Positions 17,811 through 25,804 of a stretch of DNA of 64,000 nucleotides are shown here, piece after piece. The position numbers and the translations under genes are program-made. The stretch covers positions 3,341,758-3,405,757 of the forward strand of contig NZ_CTDZ01000009.1 in the NCBI RefSeq assembly GCF_001375555.1. Reading direction: 5' to 3'. This stretch comes from Numidum massiliense (lineage in GTDB: Bacteria > Bacillota > Bacilli > Thermoactinomycetales > Novibacillaceae). The notes beneath the pieces were generated by a model. That model ran no database searches. It was given only the letters and a program-made list of their open reading frames with translations, and was not told the origin of the DNA. Within the stretch, counting starts at the first letter, position 1, and the number at the start of each line of letters is the position of its first letter.

Positions 17811-18227
17811 ATGTTCGTTTGGATCTGTGCGCTCGTTATTGCAGCTGGATCGGCTGCTGGACTGTTCCTCCATTCGCGAACGCGTCATAAAAGGCCCCGA
17901 ACGAAAAAGTACCTCGTCATCATTGCAGCGGATAGTCAATCGACCATCGAATGGTGGGTAAGGACGTATATGTTTTGGAACTGGCTACGCGGCGTCAATT
18001 GTGAGGTCGTCTGTATCGACTTAGGCTCTCAAGACGACACACGCGCCATCCTCGTACGTCTAAAACGGCGTTTTCGGTGGCTAGAAATTATAGAATACGC
18101 AATTGAGGAGCGGGGTGAGTCTGCTGAACAACTCATTCCACATGGGCTATTAGTGAAACAGCCCGTCGTACTCGATTTGCGCCAGCCGACCGACCTGCGC
18201 CTTAAAAGTGTCGTCCAACACCTTTAG
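17811..18227 (+). CDS. Hypothetical single-helix membrane protein with glycosyltransferase-like motif
   Basis: I cannot assign a family to this 138-residue protein. It begins with one hydrophobic helix (MFVWICALVIAAGSAAGLFL), then a basic stretch (RTRHKRPRTKK) that would sit on the inside, and a compact soluble domain. In that domain the segment VVCIDLGSQDDTRAIL resembles the D-x-G-S-x-D-D-T motif of family 2 glycosyltransferases, and KYLVIIAADSQSTIEWWVRT resembles their first strand. The domain is far too short for an active enzyme, so it may be a remnant or a regulatory relative. The ATG follows AGGAGGGGG, which can be sequestered in a hairpin. comFA follows about 100 bases downstream. Confidence 0.65.
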   Translation: MFVWICALVIAAGSAAGLFLHSRTRHKRPRTKKYLVIIAADSQSTIEWWVRTYMFWNWLRGVNCEVVCIDLGSQDDTRAILVRLKRRFRWLEIIEYAIEERGESAEQLIPHGLLVKQPVVLDLRQPTDLRLKSVVQHL

Positions 18228-18326
18228 GGAAAGCAAAATGTACAAAAAAGGCACTGTAAGTAGATTGAGAGTTTTGATATAATTGCCCTAAACGCCGTGT
18301 GATCGACGGATGACGGGTTGGTGTCA

Positions 18327-20135
18327 ATGGATGTTTACACGTATGTTATGAACGGAAAATGTTTTCTGACGCTAGCGCCAGAAGTCGATGCAGCGCACTG
18401 GCACGTGCGTGGCGCCCGCGTGGCTGCGTGGTGGAAGTATCGGCAAGTGGCGCAAGCGGCGGCCGATGTGGCACGTTTGCTAGCGGTAGAGAAGCGGATC
18501 GGATCGAGGTGGCGAAAACGTCGCTGCGACAGCCGTCGCCAAGATGGCTCCCGTCACAGTGGCCGTCTTCGTCACGATTGTCCACGCGACAGTCGTCGCG
18601 GCCAGCCTCGCGGGGAACGGATTGCCGCAGTGTCACCGCTCGATGTGGCCAGTTGGGAGGCGTGCATAGCAGAATGGCACGAGTGGCAGCCGTTCTGCGC
18701 TGGTCGATCGCTGTTGTTACCTGAAGTGTACCGCCTGCTGGAAGTTAAAGTAGCGCTACCCGACCACTGTTTACTCACGGCGCGGCGCGTTAACCGTGCG
18801 CTACAAGTCGGTGTGCTACGAGGTGAGGCACACCTTTTGCCTGCGATTGAGAGACACAAAGCAGCAGCCGCATGGAAATGTGAGCGCTGTCAAGCAGGAC
18901 GTACGGCGCTCAGAGAGGTGTCGTGTGCGACTTGTGGCCAATCGTGTGTGTACTGTGAGTACTGTTTGTTGCTCGGGCGCAGCACGGCCTGTACGCCGCT
19001 CTTGCAGTTTTTGCCGAGCGGGCGACAAGACGCCGTGGGGCAGCAGTGGCGACGCAGCCATCGGGTGACGGTCGCGACGGCGCCTACGTTAACAGCGGCA
19101 CAGCAGCGGGCGGCGGACGAAGCAGTCCGTTTCGTCAGTAGCAGCCGCGACGAAACGATGTTGTTGTGGGCCGTTACCGGTGCTGGAAAAACGGAAATGA
19201 CGTTTGCCGTGATCGCGCACGTATTGAGCTGTGGGCAGCGGGTTGCCGTAGCGACGCCGCGCAAAGACGTCGTCTACGAGTTAGCGCCGCGCCTTAAGGT
19301 AGCCTTCCCAGACACTCGCGTCGTCACCTTACACGGCGATAGCGCCGAAACGTGGGATAGGGGCGAGCTATTCGTCGCTACGACGCACCAACTGTTACGG
19401 GCCTATCGCGCCTTCCGCCTTATTGTCGTCGACGAAATCGACGCCTTTCCTTTCCGCGGCGACGCGGTGTTGGCGGCGGCGGTAACGCGTGCACTCGTGG
19501 CAGGAGGGCAGCAATTGTGGTTGACGGCGACGCCGTCCAGGCAGCAGCAAGCAGCGTTTTGGGCAGGGAAATTACCCGGTGTGACGATTCCGGTGCGTCA
19601 CCACCGCCGTCCCCTCCCCGAACCGGTTCTCGCGCGCGAGCGCAGGTTGTGGCAACGTCTCATACGCGGACAGCGGCTGGCGGAAGTGCAGCAGTTTTTT
19701 GCGCACGTCTCTGCAGCGGGCGGACAAGCCTACGTGTTCGTGCCGAGTGTGGCGGCGATCGTTCCTACAGTTGCGTGGCTGAATCGGTATGTGCCTGACC
19801 TGTCCGTCGCCGGAGTGTCGAGTCGCGACGTAGCGCGTACGGACAAAGTGGCCCGCTTCCGCGCGGGGGAGCTCCGCTGTCTCGTGACGACGACAATCTT
19901 GGAGCGGGGAGTGACGGTGCCGCACGCGCACGTGCTCATTTTGCAAGCCGATCACCCGATCTTTGATGAAGCGGCGTTAGTGCAAATGTCCGGGCGCGCC
20001 GGTCGTTCCGCCGCTCACCCGCGCGGCATCGTCTATTGGGTTGCCGCAGAGTGGACAGCGGAGCAACTGCGGGCGAGGAAGCACATTATACGCATGAATC
20101 GGGAAGCGCAGGCACGCGGGTGGCTGGATGAGTGA
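18327..20135 (+). CDS. comFA: ComFA-like competence DNA helicase
   Basis: ATP-dependent DNA translocase of the DEAD/DEAH type that helps pull single-stranded DNA into the cell during transformation. A four-cysteine zinc site (CERCQAG ... CATCGQSCVYCEYC, about residues 190-220) precedes the helicase core with Walker A VTGAGKTE (near 290), the DEID box in LIVVDEIDAFPF, TATPS, and the C-terminal motif MSGRAGRS. These features and their order are those of ComFA. The region around residues 50-100 is unusually rich in Arg, Asp and Ser; it is poorly conserved in ComFA generally. The start is uncertain: ATG 18327 or TTG 18318, both with weak ribosome binding sites. comFC lies 208 bases downstream, so the two may share a promoter or not. 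Confidence 0.92.
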   Translation: MDVYTYVMNGKCFLTLAPEVDAAHWHVRGARVAAWWKYRQVAQAAADVARLLAVEKRIGSRWRKRRCDSRRQDGSRHSGRLRHDCPRDSRRGQPRGERIAAVSPLDVASWEACIAEWHEWQPFCAGRSLLLPEVYRLLEVKVALPDHCLLTARRVNRALQVGVLRGEAHLLPAIERHKAAAAWKCERCQAGRTALREVSCATCGQSCVYCEYCLLLGRSTACTPLLQFLPSGRQDAVGQQWRRSHRVTVATAPTLTAAQQRAADEAVRFVSSSRDETMLLWAVTGAGKTEMTFAVIAHVLSCGQRVAVATPRKDVVYELAPRLKVAFPDTRVVTLHGDSAETWDRGELFVATTHQLLRAYRAFRLIVVDEIDAFPFRGDAVLAAAVTRALVAGGQQLWLTATPSRQQQAAFWAGKLPGVTIPVRHHRRPLPEPVLARERRLWQRLIRGQRLAEVQQFFAHVSAAGGQAYVFVPSVAAIVPTVAWLNRYVPDLSVAGVSSRDVARTDKVARFRAGELRCLVTTTILERGVTVPHAHVLILQADHPIFDEAALVQMSGRAGRSAAHPRGIVYWVAAEWTAEQLRARKHIIRMNREAQARGWLDE

Positions 20136-20343
20136 CGTTGGACAAGAGCGGATGGCACGCACAAGTTGTGCGCGCGATGCCGCGTGCCGTATGACTACCG
20201 CGCGGTAAGCAGGTACAATCTATTACGGAACCGTACCGGTTACGGCGGGCAGGGGATCTCATGCGTCGAATAGGCTGTCCCACGGTGGGAAGGTAGTTAG
20301 CTGGCAAGAAAAAATGTGGCATGGGTGAAAGAGGTGACCGGGG

Positions 20344-21147
20344 GTGTGTGCGTTCTGGAAGCGCGCCTTATTTCCGCAGGCGCATAGGTGTGCTTTTTGT
20401 TCGCGTGCCTTTGCGCGGCGGGCAGGGAACACGGTGACAGGCGTGTCGCTTTGTGCACAATGCACCGCAGAAATTGGATGGATCGCGCCCCCGCGCTGTG
20501 AACAGTGTGGGCGGCAACTGCCGGCGGATACGGCAATTGCTACAGACGGGATCGATCCACCAGATGCGACCGGCGTAGTGGACGCGGCTGCTGAAGTGGA
20601 CGCAGCGCACATTTGTGGCGATTGCGAACGGTTTAGCGGTGTGCCGCTCGTGACAAACCGAGCCGTCGTCCAATATACGCCGCTGGCGCGCGAGCTCGTT
20701 AGCGTCTTTAAATACCGCGGGCGGCAGTCGCTCGCTGTACCACTCGGTCTCTTAATGGCTGAGCTCGTGCAACGCGAGTATCGCCGCCAGCTACCGCACG
20801 TCGTCACGTACGTACCGCTGCACGCGCGGCGCGAGGCCGAGAGAGGGTTTAACCAGGCTGCCTTGCTCGCGGCCGTCATCGCGCGGCAGCTGCGCCTTCC
20901 GCTACACCACTTGCTTGCGCGCGACATCGACACGCCAAAACAGAGCAAACGGGGGAGGCAGCAGCGGCTGGCCAGTTTAGACCGTGCCTTTTCCGTGAAC
21001 GTGCCGGTGAGGAGAAACTTTTACCGCCAAGTTACGTTACTGATAGTTGACGACATCTATACGACGGGGGCGACACTTCGGGCGTGTGCCCGCGAACTGT
21101 CGCAACTCGGCGTGCCGCGACTATTAGCCGTCACGTTCGCTCGCTGA
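20344..21147 (+). CDS. comFC: ComF family phosphoribosyltransferase-like competence protein
   Basis: Cytoplasmic protein with an N-terminal zinc ribbon and a C-terminal phosphoribosyltransferase fold, needed for DNA uptake in competent Gram-positive bacteria. Cysteine pairs CAFC, CAQC, CEQC and CGDC are in the first 100 residues. The PRPP-binding motif VTLLIVDDIYTTGATL is near the end, and the ERGFNQA motif (about residue 163) is also typical. Length of 267 residues is slightly long because the zinc region contains an insert rich in Asp and Ala (about 60-90). GTG at 20344 follows AAGAGGTGA. In B. subtilis the flagellar gene block follows comFC; here the HU gene follows instead. Confidence 0.9.
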   Translation: MCAFWKRALFPQAHRCAFCSRAFARRAGNTVTGVSLCAQCTAEIGWIAPPRCEQCGRQLPADTAIATDGIDPPDATGVVDAAAEVDAAHICGDCERFSGVPLVTNRAVVQYTPLARELVSVFKYRGRQSLAVPLGLLMAELVQREYRRQLPHVVTYVPLHARREAERGFNQAALLAAVIARQLRLPLHHLLARDIDTPKQSKRGRQQRLASLDRAFSVNVPVRRNFYRQVTLLIVDDIYTTGATLRACARELSQLGVPRLLAVTFAR

Positions 21148-21276
21148 GGCGATCGAACAAAAAATGCTACAAAACTTCAGAACATAGGTATATTTTATGT
21201 GCATCCGGGTTAGAAAGAGAATGAAACGTTATACAACGTGCTCAAAGTTAGCATTTAATAAAGGAGAGTGTTAGGA

Positions 21277-21549
21277 ATGAACAAAACGGATCTCATCGAA
21301 AAAGTGGCGACGGACATCGGCATGACGAAGAAAGACGCCACGGCCGTCGTCGATACGGTGCTAGAGACGATCTCTGAGGCGCTCCAGCGTGGGGAGAAAG
21401 TTTCGCTCATCGGTTTCGGTAACTTCGAAGTACGTGAACGTTCGGCGCGCAAGGGCCGCAACCCGCGTACCGGTGAAGAAATCGAGATCAAAGCGAGTAA
21501 GGTGCCCGCATTCAAACCGGGTAAGCAATTAAAAGAATCGGTTAACTAG
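21277..21549 (+). CDS. hup: HU-type histone-like DNA-binding protein
   Basis: Small dimeric protein that bends and compacts chromosomal DNA. The 90-residue product matches the family length exactly and contains the signature [18 protein letters not shown] (about residues 46-63), where the basic arm contacts the minor groove, and ends with [16 protein letters not shown] chose the ATG at 21277, preceded by AAGGAGAG, rather than the GTG at 21268. It stands as a single-gene unit with its own strong terminator. Bacillales usually have one main HU gene (hbs); this locus is not the usual one of B. subtilis hbs, so a second paralog elsewhere is possible. Confidence 0.95.
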   Translation: MNKTDLIEKVATDIGMTKKDATAVVDTVLETISEALQRGEKVSLIGFGNFEVRERSARKGRNPRTGEEIEIKASKVPAFKPGKQLKESVN

Positions 21550-21558
21550 AGAAGTAGA

Positions 21559-21606
21559 ACAGCGCCCCGAACAACTGTCGGGGCGCTGTGCGTTATATTT
21601 TTATTC
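21559..21606 (+). terminator. Rho-independent terminator after the HU gene
   Basis: A perfect 12-bp stem (ACAGCGCCCCGA paired with TCGGGGCGCTGT, 21559-21589) is followed by an AT-rich run with five T. Confidence 0.85.
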
Positions 21607-21654
21607 CACTAACTATGACGCCCGCTAACAGCGCGATAGTTTCCAGTGGGCTAA

Positions 21655-22002
21655 TCAGTTGTCACTAGTGGCTTTTGCTTCTAGTTTCTCGATGCGTTTC
21701 TCCAACTGTTCGATGACGCGGTAACTGTGAATCATGCGTTTAATGAGATTCATTTCTGCGAGAGCCGTCATCAAGTGGTCTTGCGCGTGAATCGACAAGA
21801 AACTCGGCACCTCGTCACCAGTCGTTTGGATCAGTTCCGTTTGCCACTTGTGTCCACTTAAAAACTCTTCTTCCGCTTGTTGCAAATGTTTTTCTGCCGT
21901 GGCGAAGTCGCCCTCTTCCGCCGCGTCGAGCGCTTCGTACGCTTCGCCGCGCGCGTTTCCTCCGTGCAAGACAAGTTGGAAGATCGTTTGTTCTAATTCC
22001 AC
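21655..22002 (-). CDS. PTS lactose/cellobiose-type enzyme IIA
   Basis: Phosphocarrier that passes phosphate from HPr to the IIB subunit of a sugar PTS. The 115-residue helical protein matches the family's length. The phosphorylated histidine lies in SIHAQDHLMTALAE, where QDHLM is the conserved motif, and the N-terminus ELEQTIFQLVLHGGNARGEAYEAL is typical. GTG at 22002 follows AGGAGTGG. It is the last gene of a minus-strand operon IIB-IIC-IIA, 29 bases after the IIC gene. No glycosidase or regulator is adjacent, so the substrate (cellobiose, chitobiose or related) is not resolved. Confidence 0.92.
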   Translation of the reverse strand: MELEQTIFQLVLHGGNARGEAYEALDAAEEGDFATAEKHLQQAEEEFLSGHKWQTELIQTTGDEVPSFLSIHAQDHLMTALAEMNLIKRMIHSYRVIEQLEKRIEKLEAKATSDN

Positions 22003-22031
22003 GATGCACCACTCCTACTACTATGTTTGTC

Positions 22032-23333
22032 TTATGCGTGTTGTGCTGCTCTGGCTTCTTCTTGTTTGACTAACTGCTTTTCGTACGCTTTAAAGAAGGG
22101 CCAGTAAATGAGGGCACAGATGACACCGTTCATAATTTGTACTAACCCCGCGAGTACCGAGCCACCTGTCGCCAAGAAGCCGCCGATGAAAATCGGTACC
22201 GTGAACGGCGGTTGCATAATAACTGGCGGTAAAATACCGGTGGCGAACAACATGTAGTTGATCGTCACGACAATCGCCGGGCCTAAAATGAACGGGATAA
22301 ACATAAGCGGGTTTAAGACGATCGGCACCCCGAAAATGACCGGCTCGTTAATGTTGAAAATCGTCGGAACAAGTGCCGTCTTACCGACTTGTTTCAGCTG
22401 ACGCGAGGCAGAGAAGAGCATGAACAAGACGAGCCCCCACGTCGCTCCCGAGCCACCGATGTGTGTAAACATGTGGAAGAACGGTTCGGTGACGATCCCT
22501 GTCGCTGCTTCGCCAGCGCTGACGGCCGCCGCGTTTTCGGCCAACTGTTTCATCCAGAACGGGTACGCGACCGAAGCGACGACGTTCATCCCGTGAATCC
22601 CCATCGACCAGAGCAACAGCATTAACACGATCATCCCGAGTGCAGCCGGATACGAGTTCGAGGCGGCGACGAGCGGGCTGAAAATGTTCAATACGGCTTG
22701 CGGAATGGTGATGCCGAAGTTGGCCCACACGATCCACTGCAAAATCCAGACGGTCGGTAAAATTAACAAAAACGGTACGAGGGCGCGGAACGTGCGCATG
22801 ACGTACGGCGGCACCCCGGCAGGCATTTCGAAGGCAAACCCTTTATTAATGAGAAAGCGCATCGCTTCCGTCGTTAATATTCCAAGGATAATCGCCACGA
22901 ACAAACCTTCACCGCCGAGGTAAGTCAAAATTTCTCCAAACGGCACTTTCGTAATGTCGGTCATCGGAAACGCCGTCATGAAGAAGGCGAGCATGGACAG
23001 AATCCCTGCCATCACTGAGTCCATTTCGCGTCGTTCGGCGAGACTGTACCCGACCCCGAAAGCGACAGTTACAGCCATGAGACCGAACGTCAACTGGAAG
23101 GGGAAGTTAATTTGCGGCAGAATCGGTTCGACCGCCTTCGCCCACGCTTGGATCGGTCCCCACTCAATCGCCGTCGGCGGGTTGGCGATAATGAGGAAAA
23201 TCGATCCCGTTAAAATGACCGGAAGGGCAAAAATAACGAAAGCGTCGCGAATCGATTGTAAATAAATGTTTTGCGCCATTTTCCCGAGCGGGCCCATTAA
23301 GTGTTTTTCGAGCCATTTAATAAAATTGTCCAT
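22032..23333 (-). CDS. PTS lactose/cellobiose-type enzyme IIC
   Basis: Membrane channel subunit of a phosphotransferase system that imports a beta-linked disaccharide with phosphorylation. The 433 residues contain about ten hydrophobic helices and the family motifs NEPVIFGVPIVLNP (near 315, containing the glutamate-proline pair that contacts the sugar) and an N-terminus DNFIKWLEKHLMGPLGKMAQ that is typical of the CelB/ChbC group. The ATG follows AGGAGGAGC. It is the middle gene of the operon, 35 bases after the IIB gene. The specificity is probably cellobiose or chitobiose based on similarity to that subgroup, not on any direct sign. Confidence 0.92.
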   Translation of the reverse strand: MDNFIKWLEKHLMGPLGKMAQNIYLQSIRDAFVIFALPVILTGSIFLIIANPPTAIEWGPIQAWAKAVEPILPQINFPFQLTFGLMAVTVAFGVGYSLAERREMDSVMAGILSMLAFFMTAFPMTDITKVPFGEILTYLGGEGLFVAIILGILTTEAMRFLINKGFAFEMPAGVPPYVMRTFRALVPFLLILPTVWILQWIVWANFGITIPQAVLNIFSPLVAASNSYPAALGMIVLMLLLWSMGIHGMNVVASVAYPFWMKQLAENAAAVSAGEAATGIVTEPFFHMFTHIGGSGATWGLVLFMLFSASRQLKQVGKTALVPTIFNINEPVIFGVPIVLNPLMFIPFILGPAIVVTINYMLFATGILPPVIMQPPFTVPIFIGGFLATGGSVLAGLVQIMNGVICALIYWPFFKAYEKQLVKQEEARAAQHA

Positions 23334-23368
23334 CGTTTGCTCCTCCTAATCGTATTGGACGTGGCGAC

Positions 23369-23683
23369 TTACTTCAACATGTTCAGCACTTGGTCGAGAA
23401 CTTTATCTCCGTCCATCATGGCAAAAGCGAACTGGTCGACGAGCTCGAGCGGAATGTTGTGCTGCTCAGCCACTTTCGACACTTCTTTTTTCAAGTGGCG
23501 CACTTGCGGTTCCAATAGGGCGACGTTGTATTGGCCCGCTTTTTTGCTAAATTCACCGGTGCCGCCAGCGTCGGCTGTTAGCGCAACGCCACGTTTTTCT
23601 GCTGCTTCTTGTACTTTTTTCGCTAACTGGCTCGACGTTGCGCCCCAGCTGCACAAAATGATCAATTTAATCGGTTGTTCCAT
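23369..23683 (-). CDS. PTS lactose/cellobiose-type enzyme IIB
   Basis: Cytoplasmic IIB subunit that takes phosphate on a cysteine and gives it to the incoming sugar. The active Cys sits in LIILCSWGATSSQL near residue 10, at the end of the first strand, as in the CelA/ChbB group; the usual CSxGxST motif is here CSWGATSS. I chose the ATG at 23683, preceded by GGAGGGATTTAT, giving 104 residues, the standard size; a longer frame to 23698 is less likely. It is the first PTS gene of the minus-strand operon. The upstream 150 bases contain no recognisable regulator gene or clear catabolite-response element. Confidence 0.9.
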   Translation of the reverse strand: MEQPIKLIILCSWGATSSQLAKKVQEAAEKRGVALTADAGGTGEFSKKAGQYNVALLEPQVRHLKKEVSKVAEQHNIPLELVDQFAFAMMDGDKVLDQVLNMLK

Positions 23684-23827
23684 GATAAATCCCTCCACTG
23701 TGCGTATTAGTTATCGGCTTTTATGACAAAGTTAAAGGAATCGTAGTTCCTGAAGTTGGTGTCCGCGCAGGCGGTCGACAAATAGTTCACATGCCCAATA
23801 TACTCCATATGCCTAATGTGTCCTTTG

Positions 23828-24073
23828 TCACGCCTTTTTGCCGTCTGCTTTGCGGCGAAGTGCGGCGCTCACTTTTTCGTCGAACGCGCGGTAATGTTTG
23901 TTCATGAGCCACTGGCTCAGTCGCGTCGCGGCGAAAATGAGGACGGCAAAGGCGATGCCGAAGGCGAGAACGAGACCGGAAGAAGGTGTGCCGCGTACGA
24001 CTGCGTACAGTCCGTAACCGATCCAGATGAAAGCAAATACAGCGGCATACCCTTTAGCAAAGCGCGAACTCAT
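23828..24073 (-). CDS. Small two-helix membrane protein
   Basis: I do not recognise this 81-residue protein. It has two hydrophobic segments (about residues 9-25, AVFAFIWIGYGLYAVV, and 31-49, SGLVLAFGIAFAVLIFAA) and a basic C-terminal tail (HYRAFDEKVSAALRRKADGKKA) that should be cytoplasmic. GAGAGGAGG lies at good distance before the ATG. It is upstream of the PTS genes on the same strand, 144 bases away, so it could be transcribed with them, but no functional link is visible. Similar small two-helix proteins of unknown role are common in Bacillales. Confidence 0.75.
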   Translation of the reverse strand: MSSRFAKGYAAVFAFIWIGYGLYAVVRGTPSSGLVLAFGIAFAVLIFAATRLSQWLMNKHYRAFDEKVSAALRRKADGKKA

Positions 24074-24433
24074 GTGGATTTCCTCCTCTCTTCGTGCGCG
24101 TTACCACAAAGACAAAGTGTTGCTGACGTATCGGAGTACCAGATAGGTTTTCCCGGCCAGCTGCACTGTATGTGCTGTTTTTCCAGAAACACCTTGTCAC
24201 TTAATAAATAAGCAAGAAGCATGCCAACTCAATAGTAGCGGGCGATTTCAAGTAAAAATAAGCGCTGCACACACATTGCACACATTAAGAGGGAACGGGT
24301 GACACCATCCATCACACGGTGCAGGCGAAAATCCGCACACATTGCACACTTTTGTGCGCGTGCCGAAGCTATACTCGCGAACGTTTGCCAATTTCTATGT
24401 GATTGCTAAGTAACTGCCGTGGCCAATCTATAT

Positions 24434-24517
24434 TGTGGAGGATGTGGACACGATATTGTGGATTGTGTGGATAAAACTGTGCATAACTTGCTGCGCGCCT
24501 ATTTCTATTGTGGAAAA
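24434..24517 (+). promoter_or_regulatory. Cluster of DnaA-box-like sequences
   Basis: TGTGGATAA at 24466-24474 is a perfect inverse DnaA box (TTATCCACA), and TGTGCATAA at 24478-24486 has one mismatch. Further near matches are TGTGGATTG (24457), TGTGGACAC (24443), TGTGGAGGA (24434) and TGTGGAAAA (24509). All have the same orientation. Confidence 0.5.
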
Positions 24518-24561
24518 GCTGGGTGAAACGGCGCGGATAATAGTTAGTGAATATACTGTCA

Positions 24562-24591
24562 TTGACTAAAAATGAGGATAAGTGGTATAGT
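24562..24591 (+). promoter_or_regulatory. Promoter of the cold-shock gene
   Basis: TTGACT (24562-24567) and TATAGT (24586-24591) are 18 bases apart, with the csp ATG at 24652, leaving a leader of about 55 bases. Confidence 0.6.
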
Positions 24592-24651
24592 AACATTGAA
24601 TGAGATGCCCTCTCATATCACTCTTTAAACGAGAAAGGATTGTGTAAGTTA

Positions 24652-24849
24652 ATGCAAGGCAAAGTTAAATGGTTTAATGCTGAAAAAGGCTACGGTTTCA
24701 TCGAGCGCGAAGACGGCGGGGACGTATTCGTCCATTACTCCGCGATCAGTGAAGAGGGCTTTAAGACGTTAGAAGAAGGACAAAGCGTTGAATTCGAAAT
24801 TGTAGAAGGCGCCCGCGGTCCGCAAGCGGCCAACGTCGTGAAACTGTAG
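24652..24849 (+). CDS. Cold-shock protein (CspA/CspB family)
   Basis: Single-stranded nucleic-acid-binding protein that acts as an RNA chaperone. The 65 residues match the family exactly: [17 protein letters not shown] contains the RNP1 motif [15 protein letters not shown] is RNP2, and the end [10 protein letters not shown] is standard. I chose the ATG at 24652 following AGAAAGGA rather than a frame with four extra residues. RNP2 has HYSAI, as in B. subtilis CspB HFSAI. A promoter lies 60-90 bases upstream and a terminator follows immediately. Several paralogs are expected in the genome, so no letter is assigned. Confidence 0.96.
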   Translation: MQGKVKWFNAEKGYGFIEREDGGDVFVHYSAISEEGFKTLEEGQSVEFEIVEGARGPQAANVVKL

Positions 24850-24885
24850 GTTTTGCGGAGACGCGTTTTTTCAACAATTACGATA

Positions 24886-24916
24886 CCCCTTGGCAACTGC
24901 ACCAAGGGGTTTTTTA
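24886..24916 (+). terminator. Rho-independent terminator after csp
   Basis: CCCCTTGG (24886-24893) pairs with CCAAGGGG (24902-24909), followed by seven T. Confidence 0.9.
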
Positions 24917-25018
24917 ACAACTTGTTTACCGTTTAACTGGTATAATTGAAGTATAGCAGCGGGGCGATTCTGCTATGTAAGTGGGGAATTTAAAGCGCTT
25001 AAGGAGGGAACCAATGTT

Positions 25019-25573
25019 ATGGAATATAACATTAGGGGAAATAACATCGAGGTCACGGACGCTTTACGCGATTATGTCGAGAAAAAGTTGAGCCGGATCG
25101 AAAAGTATTTTACGACCGCACCGACGTCGCCGGCGAACGTCGCGTTAACCGTACTCAAAGACATTCACAAAGTGGAAGTGACCATTCCTTTTCCGGGCGT
25201 CATGTTGCGGGCAGAAGAGAGCAATACGGACATGTACGCGTCGATCGACCTCGTCGTCGAAAAGCTCGAACGGCAAATCCGCAAATATAAAACCCGCGTG
25301 AACCGCAAAGCGCGGCAAAACGGCAGCTTGCGGACGCTGTTTAAAGCTAACGGCCAAGTTGATCCAGCAGTCGACGAAAACGACGAGGCTGGATTTGAAG
25401 TCGTGCGTACGAAACGGTTTACGTTTAAGCCGATGGATGTGGAAGAAGCGATTTTACAAATGGACATGCTCGGCCATAACTTCTTTGTTTTTTCCAACGC
25501 CGATACGCGGGAAGTAAACGTCGTGTACAAACGGAAAGACGGGCGCTACGGCTTGATCGAACCGGAAGCGTAA
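25019..25573 (+). CDS. hpf: Ribosome hibernation promoting factor, long form
   Basis: Binds 30S subunits and drives formation of inactive 100S ribosome dimers in stress or stationary phase. The N-terminal ribosome-binding domain (about 1-105, opening YNIRGNNIEVTDALRDYVEKK) is joined by a linker to the C-terminal dimerisation domain (about 127-184, VRTKRFTFKPMDVEEAILQM and VNVVYKRKDGRYGLIEP), so this is the long form found in Firmicutes. At 184 residues it matches B. subtilis YvyD/Hpf (189). The ATG follows AAGGAGGG at ten bases. A TATAAT element lies at 24941-24946. As in B. subtilis the gene is directly upstream of secA. Confidence 0.95.
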   Translation: MEYNIRGNNIEVTDALRDYVEKKLSRIEKYFTTAPTSPANVALTVLKDIHKVEVTIPFPGVMLRAEESNTDMYASIDLVVEKLERQIRKYKTRVNRKARQNGSLRTLFKANGQVDPAVDENDEAGFEVVRTKRFTFKPMDVEEAILQMDMLGHNFFVFSNADTREVNVVYKRKDGRYGLIEPEA

Positions 25574-25649
25574 GGCGCCAGGTATTAATAGCTGTATGAG
25601 ACTTGCGACTTTAGACGACATTATGAGATGTGATTGGTATAAAAAAACG

Positions 25650-25680
25650 GGGCCTGCTCTTTCGAGCAGGTCCTTTTTTT
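25650..25680 (+). terminator. Rho-independent terminator between hpf and secA
   Basis: GGGCCTGCTC pairs with GAGCAGGTCC around a TTTC loop, with a run of T after it. Confidence 0.88.
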
Positions 25681-25804
25681 GCTTTTTTTACGATCGATTA
25701 GGTACTGCGCGTCCATTCGTGATAAAATATACAGTATGTGTTTTCGCTTATAGATCGTGTTCAAAAAGCGTTTTGTTGAGCGACAGTGAAAGGAGCGATG
25801 TGCA

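Larger units (their letters stand above)
24074..24651. other. Gene-free region with repeats and a DnaA-box cluster
   Basis: No credible coding frame. It holds a 13-bp direct repeat ACACATTGCACAC (24271-24283 and 24337-24349), a cluster of sequences matching or close to the DnaA box (24434-24517) and, at its right end, the csp promoter and leader. Confidence 0.6.

Noticed and set aside
18480-18640. Arg/Asp/Ser-rich segment of ComFA as a sign of paired frameshifts
   Set aside because: The frame is open throughout and the flanking regions are in the same frame. The N-terminal part of ComFA is variable, and the two other frames give no better family match.
24271-24349. Repeated ACACATTGCACAC as a CRISPR-like array
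   Set aside because: Only two copies, 66 bases apart, with no regular spacers and no cas genes.
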